Shown here one piece after another: positions 36,560-46,226 of a stretch of 64,000 nucleotides of DNA (its first letter is position 1; every line of letters begins with the position of its first letter). Origin of the DNA: Colwellia sp. 39_35_sub15_T18 (GTDB lineage Bacteria > Pseudomonadota > Gammaproteobacteria > Enterobacterales > Alteromonadaceae); the NCBI GenBank assembly GCA_002162675.1, contig MAAE01000046.1:1-64000 (forward strand), read 5' to 3'. A program made the translations under genes and the position numbers. The notes under the pieces are model-generated. The model was not told where the DNA came from, searched no databases, and saw nothing but the letters and a program-made list of their open reading frames with translations.

Positions 36560-38865
36560 ATGTCAACAAAACTACGATGCTTCAGCCTTGCTTTCGTCAT
36601 ATACCTTATTGTCTGTGTAAGTACGGCACTTTTTATTATGCCTTTCTCTTTCATCAGCTTTATTGGCCCAATAGCAGGAATGACCACTGCTTTGGTTATT
36701 TTTTTGGGCACCAGTATATTATTGGTAACGACTGCTGTTGTTATTATCCTTTCAAGTTTTCTCTCTTGGCATTTTAATTTAGATATTAATTTAGCGATGG
36801 TTATCATTACTGTGTTGGCTATTATGCTGCAAAGTTATTGGGCAAAGCAGCTCACATTAGCAGAGGTTTATCAACAAAACTGGCTACAATCACGACTAGC
36901 TTTACTTACCTTTCTTTTTAAAATTGGCCCTTTAACGGCAATAGTATGCGCTAGTGCCATTCTTGTTATTACCATGTTAGATAACAAAATGTTGGCGGGA
37001 AATTTATTTTATACTTTTATTAGCAGTTGGTCGGCGAGTGTTTTATTCGCAATATTTTTTACGCCTTTATTATTGTTAATTAAAAAACCACAACAGTTAA
37101 CGCCTTCAAAACGATTTTTTATTATTTTTGCCTCATGCTTAGCTTTTATCGCTATTGGTTTGTTGTTTAAAATATCTCAAACGGTGCAATTACATGAGCG
37201 CCAAAACATGTTTATGCAAATGAAAGGTGATATAAAGCAAGCTATCGAACAAGAAGTAGCCCTAGCGGTTAGTAAATTAAACAGTTTGTCGGCTTTTATA
37301 AAGGCCAGTCAAGAGGTGTCTTCGTCTGAGTTTAACTTATTTGCCGAGCAAGTTTTTAAGGAGGACTCAGCGATAAGAGCACTTGAGTGGGCTCCCATTG
37401 TTGAACAGACACAAAGAGCCAATTATGAGCGGCAAGCAACAAGTATAATGGAGCAAAGTAATAGCGAAAAAATGAAAATAGCTCAGGAGCGAGAGGTTTA
37501 TGCGCCAGTACATTATGTTTATCCGAGTTTAGGCAATAGCATAATCCTTGGTTTTGATGTGCTAACCAATTCAACTGATGTACTGACTATGACAGATATT
37601 ATGGCTAGAGATAACGTTGTCGCCAGTGCGCCAATTAACTTGATACAAGATGACCATAGTAATCCCGGTGTTTTATTTTATTTACCCGTTCATGATGTTG
37701 GTAAACACACTGAAACTCCTTTTCTAAATAACAGTCATTACAAGCGAAGTTTGTTGGGGGTTGCAGTTGCGGTAGTGCAATTTGAAGGTTTTTTTAATCA
37801 AATGTCCGAACTTGCAAAATATGATATTGATTTGTTTATTGAAGATGTCAGCTCAACTGAGTCTTATATTTTATTTGGTATGCAACTAAATAACAGTAAC
37901 CGCCATGTAGAGCAACTTGATTTAGTTATTTATTCACGCCATTGGCGCATTAATCTTGTTGATCAGCAACCTTGGCAAATGCAACAAAAAGGTTGGCAAA
38001 CATGGGGGATGCTCTTTGGGGCAACCTTTGGTGGCATTTTATTTCAACTGCTCATTTTAATGATGGCTGCGTACTCAAGTGAATTAAGTGCCCAAGTTAT
38101 GAGAAAAACTCAAGAATTGATTATATCAAAAGACCAGTCTGAACAAGAAAGTATTGCAAAAACGAATTTTTTAAATACCTTAAACAAAGAATTACAAACC
38201 CCTTTGCAAGCTATTAGCCTCTTTATCGAGCAGTTGAAAAAAACACAGCAACAACAGCAGCAAGTCACTATTAATAATATTGATTTAGCACAAAAAAATA
38301 TGAGTCAATTACTTGATATGGTATTGATTTGTCGAAAATTGAATCAGGCGAATTAATTGTTAAGTCTGTTCCATTTGATCTGCATGGTTTTTTGATGCGT
38401 ATAGATGATATTTTAAAAGCTCAAAATATGTCTAAAAACAGAACCATCACCTTATTAATAGACCCGTCGGTACCACACTTTATTAACAGTGATGAATTGC
38501 GTATTCAGCAATTTCTAATGGCGTTGTGTGAGTGTATACATGAGCTTTATGCCATGAAGAATATACGACTTACCGTCAAAGCTCATAGTCATCAACTTAA
38601 CACGGCCACTTTGTTGTTTATTTTTACCGGACATATTGATGAACAGGCCAAAGCTGAAGCACCATTTGTTGATTATATCTCAAAAGATATATCGCAATAC
38701 AGTACACAAATGGCAATGGTAAAAGAGGTTTGTCAGTTAATGAAAGGGGATGTGAGCCTTGGGGTGACTAACTCGGGTGAAAAGATTTTAACAGCAGCAA
38801 TTAAAATTATTAAAACGACCAATGAACAACAGCTAACTTATCAAGCTGATGTTTTTGATAGTTAA
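36560..38865 (+). pseudogene. CHASE-domain sensor kinase split by frameshift
   Basis: Two overlapping frames make one gene. The first (36560–38356) has several N-terminal membrane helices (to about residue 200), a CHASE periplasmic sensor (about 225–440: RALEWAPIVEQTQRANYERQA), another helix and the dimerisation helix. The second (38329–38865) is the ATPase part. A missing G at about 38327 breaks the usual LDLSKIESGE phrase: frame one reads on as ICRKLNQAN and stops. The H-box is degraded to NKELQTPL, with the phosphorylated His replaced, and the ATPase N-box lacks its Asn. The whole protein is probably non-catalytic or decaying; programmed shifting is less likely. Confidence 0.8.
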
Positions 38866-39039
38866 ATTAATTATTTAATTTACTTGAATTTTTTACTTGT
38901 ATTAGCTATTGAAATGGTTTAATTTTTAGTCAGGTTGTATGTTTTCCCAACTAAAAGTAAAAGGGCGAAAATATTTACGCAACCCATTAATATAATTTAA
39001 AGAGCATCTATAAACTAAAGAACATAGATAAGGTCAATA

Positions 39040-39186
39040 ATGAACAAGTCATCCTCTCGAGGATTAAAGCTGACTACGGTTATTTTTGCAGTATTGGTTA
39101 TGGCCGTTTCTGCAATATTAAGTAATACCTCAGTAGCTGATGACATGGATGTAAAAACAGCAAAAATAGCACAATCAGAACAATAA
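39040..39186 (+). CDS. Small secreted or single-helix protein
   Basis: A 48-residue frame starting with MNKSSSRGLKLTT and a hydrophobic run VIFAVLVMAVSAILSN, then a polar tail DDMDVKTAKIAQSEQ. ATAAGG precedes the start by a few bases, and a terminator follows. It could be a secreted peptide or a membrane anchor. The family is not recognised. Confidence 0.5.
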   Translation: MNKSSSRGLKLTTVIFAVLVMAVSAILSNTSVADDMDVKTAKIAQSEQ

Positions 39187-39277
39187 ATGATAGATTCGCA
39201 GAGACTTTGAGCACCGTGCGCTATATAAAATACACTGCCTTACCTTAGGGTATTACGCTATCGTATAATGGAAATTT

Positions 39278-39319
39278 AAGCCTTGACTACCCAGTGATGA
39301 GTGGTTAAGGCTTTTTTCT
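39278..39319 (+). terminator. Rho-independent terminator
   Basis: AAGCCTT at 39278–39284 and AAGGCTT at 39307–39313 form a stem with extra pairing inside (GACTAC/GTGGTT) and a following T run. Confidence 0.75.
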
Positions 39320-39371
39320 TGGTGATTTTTCTAGGGAGTTTTACTGGCTAATATTATAGTCATAAAGTATT

Positions 39372-39419
39372 TGGCGTCCTCGGCGGGAGTCGAACCCACG
39401 ACATCACCCTTAGGAGGGG
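39372..39419 (-). pseudogene. 3' half of tRNA-Arg(CCU), left attachment site
   Basis: Read on the minus strand this is the 3' half of a tRNA: anticodon loop CTCCTAA, stem GGGTG, the T-arm GTGGG-TTCGACT-CCCGC, acceptor CGAGGAC, discriminator G and encoded CCA. The 5' half is absent here; it lies 23 kb away at 62607–62648, and joined the two halves make a perfect cloverleaf. The core CCCTTAGGAGGGG (39407–39419) is shared with the other junction. Confidence 0.93.
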
Positions 39420-39616
39420 GTGGTTTTTGCTTTTAAGTTATTGTAATTATAGGTGGAATTATGTTGTAGTGCAAAATAATAGTTCTTTACGCGCGATTTT
39501 ATATTTATAGTTTTTAATAAAGTGTGGTTATTGTGTATTTAAAAGTTCAATTAATGATAATTTGGGTGAAAAATTGAATAGCACTTGGAATAATTATTAT
39601 TGTTTTAATAGAAAGG

Positions 39617-39693
39617 TGGCGTCTCTGGCGCGATTCGAACGCACGGCATCAAACTTAGGAGGTTTGCACTCTATCCAACTGAGTTACAGAGAC
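39617..39693 (-). tRNA. tRNA-Arg(CCU) carried by the element
   Basis: A complete 77-nt cloverleaf including CCA. The acceptor pairs GTCTCTG with CAGAGAC, the D-arm is ACTC/GAGT, and the anticodon stem CAAAC/GTTTG holds loop CTCCTAA (anticodon CCU, reads AGG). The T-arm is GTGCG/CGCGC. Arginyl-synthetase determinants A20, C35 and G73 are present. Its acceptor and anticodon stems differ from the split chromosomal tRNA-Arg, so it is not a duplicate of it. It lies about 200 bases inside the left end and could restore decoding lost by insertion. Confidence 0.93.
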
Positions 39694-39822
39694 ATTTCCC
39701 TACTTTATCTCTAATTTATCTTGATGTCATTATTAAAATAGGAGGATGGTAATAAATACTTCATATCACTCTGATTTCCTACATATTAATAACATTGGCT
39801 TATTAGACCATGCTTATTTGCG

Positions 39823-40533
39823 CTAATCTTCCATAATTGATTTTATATGCTTATTTTGTTGCCAATTTTCTATAGCTCTTTCTTGTGTTGATGTACCAAT
39901 AACTGAACCTTTGGGGATCTTTGCTCGACTTTTAAAGTAATCATCAGAAAAACTATCTCTAATTCCTTTTTCAATATGAGATTTAGGCTTGTAAGCATGT
40001 TTATCAGCAATTTTATTGATAATATTACTTAATGTGAATTTTGTATTGTTAACGAGCCATACTGCATCATCAATCGCATCTTTTAAAACCGTTTTTTTTC
40101 CTATGGCTTTTTCAAATTCACCCTTAGGTAGTTTTGCTATTACTGCTTCTTGGATTTCATCTTTATTAGGGTATTCGTACTTCCTAGAGACAATTTGAAT
40201 TGTAGATTTCAAGGATTTATTTTGATCTTTAATTAACCAACATGCCAAGCTTACTGCTTTGCCAAATGGAGTATTATTATCAATTTTAATTTTATTATTC
40301 TGTTTTAGGCTTTTAGTTATTTTTATTTTATCTTTCGTCTTTTTATTTTTTCCAGCCGAAATAAACCTAGAGATTTGTTGTGCTGTGAATTCATTATTAA
40401 TTATTCTCTTTTTCCAGCCTGTTTTTAATGGGTATTTTTCTCCAAGAGCTAAAGCTTGCTTCTTCTTAAAGCCTGACCTTCCTGTTAAGTTTTCTTCAAG
40501 AAGCTCTTTAGTTAATATTATTTTTTTAGTCAT
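39823..40533 (-). CDS. Hypothetical lysine-rich protein of the element
   Basis: A 236-residue basic protein of no family I recognise. An N-terminal segment (GRSGFKKKQALALGEKYPLK) could be a small DNA-binding module. The rest has two similar blocks, one around AVSLACWLIKDQNKSLKSTI and one around AIDDAVWLVNNTKFTLSNII. That internal duplication of about 60 residues suggests a repeated helical domain. It is the gene next to the replacement tRNA and left attachment site, so a role in integration or regulation is possible. Confidence 0.6.
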   Translation of the reverse strand: MTKKIILTKELLEENLTGRSGFKKKQALALGEKYPLKTGWKKRIINNEFTAQQISRFISAGKNKKTKDKIKITKSLKQNNKIKIDNNTPFGKAVSLACWLIKDQNKSLKSTIQIVSRKYEYPNKDEIQEAVIAKLPKGEFEKAIGKKTVLKDAIDDAVWLVNNTKFTLSNIINKIADKHAYKPKSHIEKGIRDSFSDDYFKSRAKIPKGSVIGTSTQERAIENWQQNKHIKSIMED

Positions 40534-41045
40534 TCTATGATTATAATTTTTTAATTATTATCGCTAAATTAACACATACATTAACCGTTTTTCTATTTAT
40601 AAATATGTCTGAAACCGAACTATTAATTATTTTAAAGTAACCAAGCACCCCAAAGTTCACTAGTATCACAAATCAAAGGATATAAAGTATAACTTTTCAT
40701 ATTTTTAGATGGGGGAATTTATTGTTTTTCTTCACTTAAAGAAAGATCTCAGCACACTAGCAAGCTTATTGTTTTAGGGGTGTTAAAAATGGGATTGGTC
40801 AAACAAAGGTTAGCAAATATTAATGAAGATAATTTAATTGGCGAAAATACTTTTAATTGTAGGGAAGTGGTATCTTAAAATAAGTGATATTTTATATTAC
40901 AGTTCAGTTATTAGTTTTTGTAAGTATTAAGTTATTGAAAATAAAGTGAAATATTAGTTGTGGCTAATTGCCTTTTGATAACGTGAAAATATATAATTTC
41001 ACTTGTTACTTAAATGAGTAACCTTGAAATTTAAAAGGTAATGTT
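40534..41045. other. Intergenic stretch upstream of recombinase
   Basis: This is 512 AT-rich bases between divergent genes. A 29-codon frame at 40789–40878 (begins MGLVKQRLANINEDN) has no ribosome-binding site and is not called. No repeats of note are seen. Confidence 0.35.
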
Positions 41046-42137
41046 ATGAAAAAAATTAAAAACAGCACATTAATCTCGAATCTTTTAGCAAAGAACCTCG
41101 CTAAGAAAAAATTACGAATGAAGCCATCTGCTTATGAAAGTTGTGAGTCAAATTCTACACATTTGAAAGAGTGGCTCGCGGATAAGCATATTGACGAAAT
41201 ATCTATAGAATTTTGGGAAGATTTTTTTAGTCACTTAAGGAACCGATATTCAGGGAGCAAAACATCGCAATATAAAACAGTACTTAATGCTGTTTATAAA
41301 GAAGCAATGCTTGAAAGTTTAGTACCTGAAAATTTAGTTGAAAATATCTATGTTGGGGAAAGGCCAGTAGGAGATAAAAAAGTGTATTCTGAACAAGAAA
41401 TAGAACAGCTATTGAGTTCTGTTGTAGGTTTTCAATTTGAAAAAGCTCTAATTCAATTAGCAATTTCAACAGGGTTAAATCTTTGTGAATTAATGGCTAT
41501 CACAGAGTGCGATTACGATTTTGCCAATAAAAAATTGTTAATTAGCAAAAGACTTGTTTCTGGGAAGTTAGTTAATATTAACAAAGATGGTTCTACGATG
41601 GAGGTTCCTCTTAACTTAGTATCTATAAATGCAATAGAGAAGCTGATTGAATTAGCAAAAGATCACTGTTTGGATGAATGTATGTTCATTGATAATAATA
41701 AAGCTGAAACAGTAAAACTTAAATTCTTGGCAATCAATTCAAAAACCAATAAACGCTATGAGTCAGTAGACTTGTTTAGAAGCTCATTTTTCATAGATTA
41801 TTGTAAGTTAGCAGATGTTAAATATTTAGCTCCAGATAATTTACGCCATACAGCAATTGTTCAAATGATAATTTCTGGGGCAACACTTGAATGGATTGTT
41901 GAGCAAGTAGGACATACAGATGTTAAGGGATTAAAACGTCACTATGGTAAGTGGATTGATTTAGCAGAGCAAAAAAACTGTCTAAATGATGGAGATAAAA
42001 ATTATACTGTTCAAAACGCTGCTAATGATCCTCTATTTGATGCTAATCCTGTCAATAAAACGATGAAAAATCATATTAAATTCTCACTTATCTCTTTTCT
42101 TAAATCATTATTTAACTGGGGAGATAAGGCCGCTTAA
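41046..42137 (+). CDS. Tyrosine-recombinase-family protein, catalytic residues altered
   Basis: A 363-residue phage-integrase-like protein. The N-terminal core-binding domain (YESCESNSTHLKEWLADKHIDEISIEFWEDFF) leads into a catalytic fold. The usual first Arg position is Asn (STGLNLCELMAI) and the HxxR His is Asp (PDNLRHTAI). The later Arg, GH and nucleophile region (VGHTDVKGLKRHYGKW) remain. The first Arg is normally essential, so activity may be lost or specialised. A strong AAAAGGT site precedes the start. It may direct excision, resolution or regulation alongside the 60744 integrase. Confidence 0.78.
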   Translation: MKKIKNSTLISNLLAKNLAKKKLRMKPSAYESCESNSTHLKEWLADKHIDEISIEFWEDFFSHLRNRYSGSKTSQYKTVLNAVYKEAMLESLVPENLVENIYVGERPVGDKKVYSEQEIEQLLSSVVGFQFEKALIQLAISTGLNLCELMAITECDYDFANKKLLISKRLVSGKLVNINKDGSTMEVPLNLVSINAIEKLIELAKDHCLDECMFIDNNKAETVKLKFLAINSKTNKRYESVDLFRSSFFIDYCKLADVKYLAPDNLRHTAIVQMIISGATLEWIVEQVGHTDVKGLKRHYGKWIDLAEQKNCLNDGDKNYTVQNAANDPLFDANPVNKTMKNHIKFSLISFLKSLFNWGDKAA

Positions 42138-42196
42138 GGTAGCAAATAAATATTTGGGGGAATATTTATGAATCAAACAAAGAATCTAAAGATTAG

Positions 42197-42242
42197 TACG
42201 TACAACTGTAGGGAAAATTATTATTCCCTATAGTTGTACGTA
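42197..42242. repeat. 19-bp inverted repeat between recombinase and subtilase
   Basis: Arms at 42197–42215 and 42224–42242 (TACGTACAACTGTAGGGAA and complement) pair with one G:T. It lies between convergent genes without a T run, so it may be a terminator-like hairpin or a protein site. Confidence 0.7.
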
Positions 42243-42247
42243 ATTGG

Positions 42248-43885
42248 TTACAGACAAATTTCTGGTAAAGTAACCCCATCAATATTGATTTTTATGATGG
42301 GAGTATCATTACAAGTATCATTTAAGCAAATCTGTACACCATAATCATAATTTTCAAGATCAATGTTATCTAACAACACTGTTTTTTCATCACTTGATAA
42401 TAAAAATTCAGTATTTTCTTCTATCATAACTTCATCTTTTATAACTCTGACTATTTTATAATTATTTTCATTTATGCCTTCTCCATCTGCTATAACAAAC
42501 TCATGCATTTGGCATAAAGGCAGGGAATTCCCGAACTGAGATAAAAATAGATCTTGGCTACAAGTGCTTTCAGGGGAAAGAGCATGGCGTAATTTATAAA
42601 CACCACCATTTGTTGAAGCAACCACATAATCCATAAATTTATTTGCATCAATAAGTCCTGCACCACATCGATCACCTGAGCAATCTTGATCGGCACTAGG
42701 AACATCTTCCCGTATTGGGCTTGCTGTTGTTTTTAAATAGGTGAATATTTCATCACGGGTTAATTCTGGATTATGTTGAAGACCTAAAGCAGCAACACCT
42801 AATGTAAGTGGAGATGCTTGACTTGTTCCTTCCCACCAACCAGTATGTGTTGAGATTTCACCTTCAGAATAACTCGCACTATAACCGACAATATCAACTC
42901 CTGGAGACATAGAGTTAACAGAACCATGATTTGAAAATTCAGCTTTATAGCCTTGCTTATCCGTTGCGCCAGAAACATAAACTCCTTCACATATTGCGGG
43001 TACGTATGTGGTCATATCTTCATTGTTATTACCAGCAGAAACAAAGATCATTACCCCTTGTTGATTGGCAAAATCAATTGCTTCTTGCATGTAACTTGGG
43101 CAGGAACCTGTTGAACCAGCAATGCTTATATTTATTATATCGGCTTTTTCAATGACAGCAATATCGTCTACTTCTCCACCAGCGGCATGAATAACAGCAT
43201 CCGCTAAGTCGCTTAAAGGACCTATACCACAAGATAAAACCCTAAGTGCAATAATGTCGGCATCAATAATACCTGATATACCAATACCATTATTCGATTT
43301 TGCACCTATAATAGAAGCGACACCTAAACCATGCCCCGTAATGCATCCTGTTGCCTCACTGACTGCATCATTAAAGTCTCGAAATTCAGGTTGACGCATT
43401 TCCCCAAATTCATCAAAGAAGTTATACCCGTAACTCCACTCCATATCTGGGTGGTCATGAAAACCTCCATCAATAACAGCAATGCGTAATTTTTTATTTT
43501 GTACAGACTTATTTTCTGCTGATAGAATTTCACTAGAACCAGCATAAAGATCTTTACTGTGCCAGTAATACTGATTTGAAAATTCAGGATCATTAGGTTC
43601 ATTATTAATACTACTTTCTTTTACTTGTTTATTTGATGAGCGTTTTATGCTTTTAATACTTAATGGTAACTGTTTTATTGTTGGTTTTGGAGCTTTTAGC
43701 CAAACGTCTTCTTCAACCGTTAAATATTTACTATTATTCTTAATTGATTCTACTTCGCTTTCATCAACTGTTATTGATTTATAATGTTCGCTACCAACTT
43801 CTTTAACAATTAATTTAATATCTTTTGCGTATGTCGTGTTAAGCGAAAGCAGAGTAAGCATTGTTATTAGTACTGTTTTATTCAT
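42248..43885 (-). CDS. Secreted subtilisin-family (S8) protease
   Basis: A 545-residue protein. A signal peptide (about 1–20) and a short pro-region precede the subtilase core with D139 (RIAVIDGG), H185 (GHGLGVASIIG) and S355 (EGTSQASPL); the oxyanion Asn is in SAGNN. A ~130-residue C-terminal extension has several cysteines, for example GVQICLNDTCNDTP, suggesting disulfides outside the cytoplasm. It follows a lipoprotein gene by 17 bases on the same strand, so the two are likely co-expressed in the peptidase cargo of the element. Confidence 0.88.
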   Translation of the reverse strand: MNKTVLITMLTLLSLNTTYAKDIKLIVKEVGSEHYKSITVDESEVESIKNNSKYLTVEEDVWLKAPKPTIKQLPLSIKSIKRSSNKQVKESSINNEPNDPEFSNQYYWHSKDLYAGSSEILSAENKSVQNKKLRIAVIDGGFHDHPDMEWSYGYNFFDEFGEMRQPEFRDFNDAVSEATGCITGHGLGVASIIGAKSNNGIGISGIIDADIIALRVLSCGIGPLSDLADAVIHAAGGEVDDIAVIEKADIINISIAGSTGSCPSYMQEAIDFANQQGVMIFVSAGNNNEDMTTYVPAICEGVYVSGATDKQGYKAEFSNHGSVNSMSPGVDIVGYSASYSEGEISTHTGWWEGTSQASPLTLGVAALGLQHNPELTRDEIFTYLKTTASPIREDVPSADQDCSGDRCGAGLIDANKFMDYVVASTNGGVYKLRHALSPESTCSQDLFLSQFGNSLPLCQMHEFVIADGEGINENNYKIVRVIKDEVMIEENTEFLLSSDEKTVLLDNIDLENYDYGVQICLNDTCNDTPIIKINIDGVTLPEICL

Positions 43886-43902
43886 TTTCTTTATCCTTTT
43901 GC

Positions 43903-44853
43903 TTAATTGGCTTCACAAGTTGTTGTATTTCCCAAGGAGGGAATCAAATTATTGAGGAATTGATATTGTTGGTTAAACTTCCATGATTCCCCATCAAACG
44001 ATCCCATTTGTGTATTACCAATAATTCCTGAAAATGCTTGGTACTTATCACTGTACTGATAATTTAACGAAGGTAAGGGAGGGAGATTGTCATTTGTTAA
44101 TGAGGCTAGTAAATTAATGTTTCCTGCCAGTTTATTATATTCAGCCCCAGCCATTGTTTTAACGTTCATTAAAAAGGTTTTTAGTTCAGTCTCAGTGATT
44201 GAGTTATTTTGATAATTAGCTAAAGCCTCAGCTAATTGAGTGACTTCAGGGGAAGACTTTTTTTCCATAGAGCTTTGTTTTATAGCCGTAAATTCTGTTA
44301 ATTTCTCTGCTATTGCGCTGTTGTCTAACCCTCCATAGAAATAAGCTGATTTAGTATAAAAAGTGACAGCATCATCAAAATCATCAAACTTGAAAACTTG
44401 CTCACTATTTTTCCATAATTCAACTTCAGCCAAAACAACTTCAACAGATGTATTAATTAAGGACAATTCAAGTGTTTTTTCAATAGCAGTTACATCACTA
44501 TTACTAGAGGACACAGTTATTGATAGCGTTGAAGTAAGTGCATTTTCTAGCTCGTTAATTGTAATAATTAGATCATTATTAATAACTTGTGCTGAAGCTT
44601 TATTAGTTGAGGGTAAAAACTCTATAGCGTATGAAAGATCTCCAGTGCCAGTGTAATCTAACGTTAATGTTATCTTTGCTTTTTCTTGTTCATTAATTGC
44701 TAGCGATGTTTCCGCTAGTGAAAATGATAGGGTTGCTGGTGGTGTTACTACTTTTGATGGAGCTGTTTGCGACTCACCTGAGCCACCACCGCATGCGGTT
44801 AAAGTGATACAGCATAGTGTTATCATTATTTTCTTTATTATTAAATTCGACAT
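43903..44853 (-). CDS. Lipoprotein with cadherin-like repeat, unknown role
   Basis: A 316-residue lipoprotein (lipobox LTAC followed by GGGSG). Residues 35–130 are a beta-rich stretch (SFSLAETSLAINEQEKAKITLTL) like a bacterial Ig/cadherin-type domain; the C-terminal half is helical (EKLTEFTAIKQSS). Position immediately before the subtilase gene suggests it is an anchor, chaperone or substrate of that protease. I do not recognise the family. Confidence 0.7.
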   Translation of the reverse strand: MSNLIIKKIMITLCCITLTACGGGSGESQTAPSKVVTPPATLSFSLAETSLAINEQEKAKITLTLDYTGTGDLSYAIEFLPSTNKASAQVINNDLIITINELENALTSTLSITVSSSNSDVTAIEKTLELSLINTSVEVVLAEVELWKNSEQVFKFDDFDDAVTFYTKSAYFYGGLDNSAIAEKLTEFTAIKQSSMEKKSSPEVTQLAEALANYQNNSITETELKTFLMNVKTMAGAEYNKLAGNINLLASLTNDNLPPLPSLNYQYSDKYQAFSGIIGNTQMGSFDGESWKFNQQYQFLNNLIPSLGNTTTCEAN

Positions 44854-44898
44854 AACTTCTCCTAAGTCGATTAGTTTTATTTTGGGATTAATAAGATG

Positions 44899-46086
44899 TT
44901 AATTGGCGTAAGTAGTCATCAATGAATGGTAATTGTCACGATATTCACTTACCTTGAGGGAGTTGCCATTTTGCTGTTTTATTTGAGCATTAAATATTTC
45001 AACGTAGTTATGGTTTTCTTTAAGCTCTGAATTTAGTTGTATTGAATAATCATGGCTTAGTGCTCCCATATTTTTCATCATAGTGACAATAGAAGGTTGA
45101 CCATTTGAATCTTTAATATATTGATAAGCTAAGCCATAGTGCTCATAAGCTAAAGAAGAGTTTCCATACTCATCAGAAAAATAAACGACCAAAGTTGGGT
45201 CATATTCATTATGGTTAGTCTTTTTAGCGACACTCATACCGCTTAAATAAACAGCTTGCCCCTCACTAAACCAACGAGGGAGTTTAAAACCGTCAAAATC
45301 TGCGGAAAGAGCATGTTGAATGGTGTGAATTAACTCATGCTGAATAAGTTTATTGATATCATCAGGTACAACGATTGATTCAGCACCGATGGTAATACCA
45401 ATTGCAGTACCTTCCCCCCAACCATAAGGCTGAGTATTCTCATGAAGACAGACATAAATTTTATCTTCAAGTTTATAGTCACTCTCTGTTTTATATTGGG
45501 TATAGGGATCATTTTCCGTTAAATTAACGACTTCATCTGTTGTTAAGTTTTTAGTGGTTTTTGTTGCCCAGTCATTTTGTTGTTGGCTAGTCCAGTTATC
45601 AAACTCTGCTGGATAAGAGAAACTTGGATAGCCCTTTTGGTATAACCAGTTTCTAATTTCCTTCAACCTCCCAAGTCGAATACTGGTTTTAGCATCAAAA
45701 AATTCTTGCTCAGAGATTCCCATCGAAGTTAGTGCACTAGTTAAATTATTTTCTACCCATGTTGCGGCTTGTTTAAAGTCACTTTCAGGGAGATCAGGGT
45801 TACCAAAGACCATGGTTTTCTCAGATTCAAAGTAATAGTCGTTATAACTTTGGTAACAGTGACGAGAATTTTGTCCGTATTGCTCATAAGAAGGAAAATC
45901 TTCTGTTGAAAAGTACTTTCCTGTATTAATTGAATTGTAAAACTGGCCTGATACTGTTGAAGTGTTTGGTGGTACGTAATTACTATTGTTGTTTGAGTTT
46001 TCTTCACCGTCATCACCTCCACCACAAGCTGATAAGGTAAGTATTAGTGAACTAATGACAAGAAGTTTATTTAATGGCTGCTTCAT
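44899..46086 (-). CDS. Lipoprotein metallopeptidase (HExxH)
   Basis: A 395-residue lipoprotein with lipobox LSAC and a Gly/Asp/Asn linker. The zinc site H250-E-L-I-H254 is followed by E275 in RWFSEGQAVYLSG, matching the gluzincin pattern HExxH-x-E of peptidase-MA-like proteins. The substrate is unknown. It is on the same strand as the lipoprotein and subtilase genes (gaps of 45 and 17 bases), so a three-gene protease operon behind the ECF sigma gene is likely. Confidence 0.82.
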   Translation of the reverse strand: MKQPLNKLLVISSLILTLSACGGGDDGEENSNNNSNYVPPNTSTVSGQFYNSINTGKYFSTEDFPSYEQYGQNSRHCYQSYNDYYFESEKTMVFGNPDLPESDFKQAATWVENNLTSALTSMGISEQEFFDAKTSIRLGRLKEIRNWLYQKGYPSFSYPAEFDNWTSQQQNDWATKTTKNLTTDEVVNLTENDPYTQYKTESDYKLEDKIYVCLHENTQPYGWGEGTAIGITIGAESIVVPDDINKLIQHELIHTIQHALSADFDGFKLPRWFSEGQAVYLSGMSVAKKTNHNEYDPTLVVYFSDEYGNSSLAYEHYGLAYQYIKDSNGQPSIVTMMKNMGALSHDYSIQLNSELKENHNYVEIFNAQIKQQNGNSLKVSEYRDNYHSLMTTYAN

Positions 46087-46226
46087 TTGATATCCTATTA
46101 AATTATTATTTTCAATAATCTAAAGTTATCAAATAATTGGCTAGTCTATTAGTTACGTAAACTTTAAAAAAAACCACAAATAAAACTTTATAAAAGACAC
46201 AAAAATATTGTGGAGGTACTATAAAA

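Noticed and set aside
40789-40878. 29-codon frame upstream of the 41046 recombinase
   Set aside because: Too short and without a ribosome-binding site or similarity; chance is likely.
42169-42234. 21-codon frame beginning MNQTKNLK before the subtilase gene
   Set aside because: It overlaps the 19-bp inverted repeat and is too short to support.
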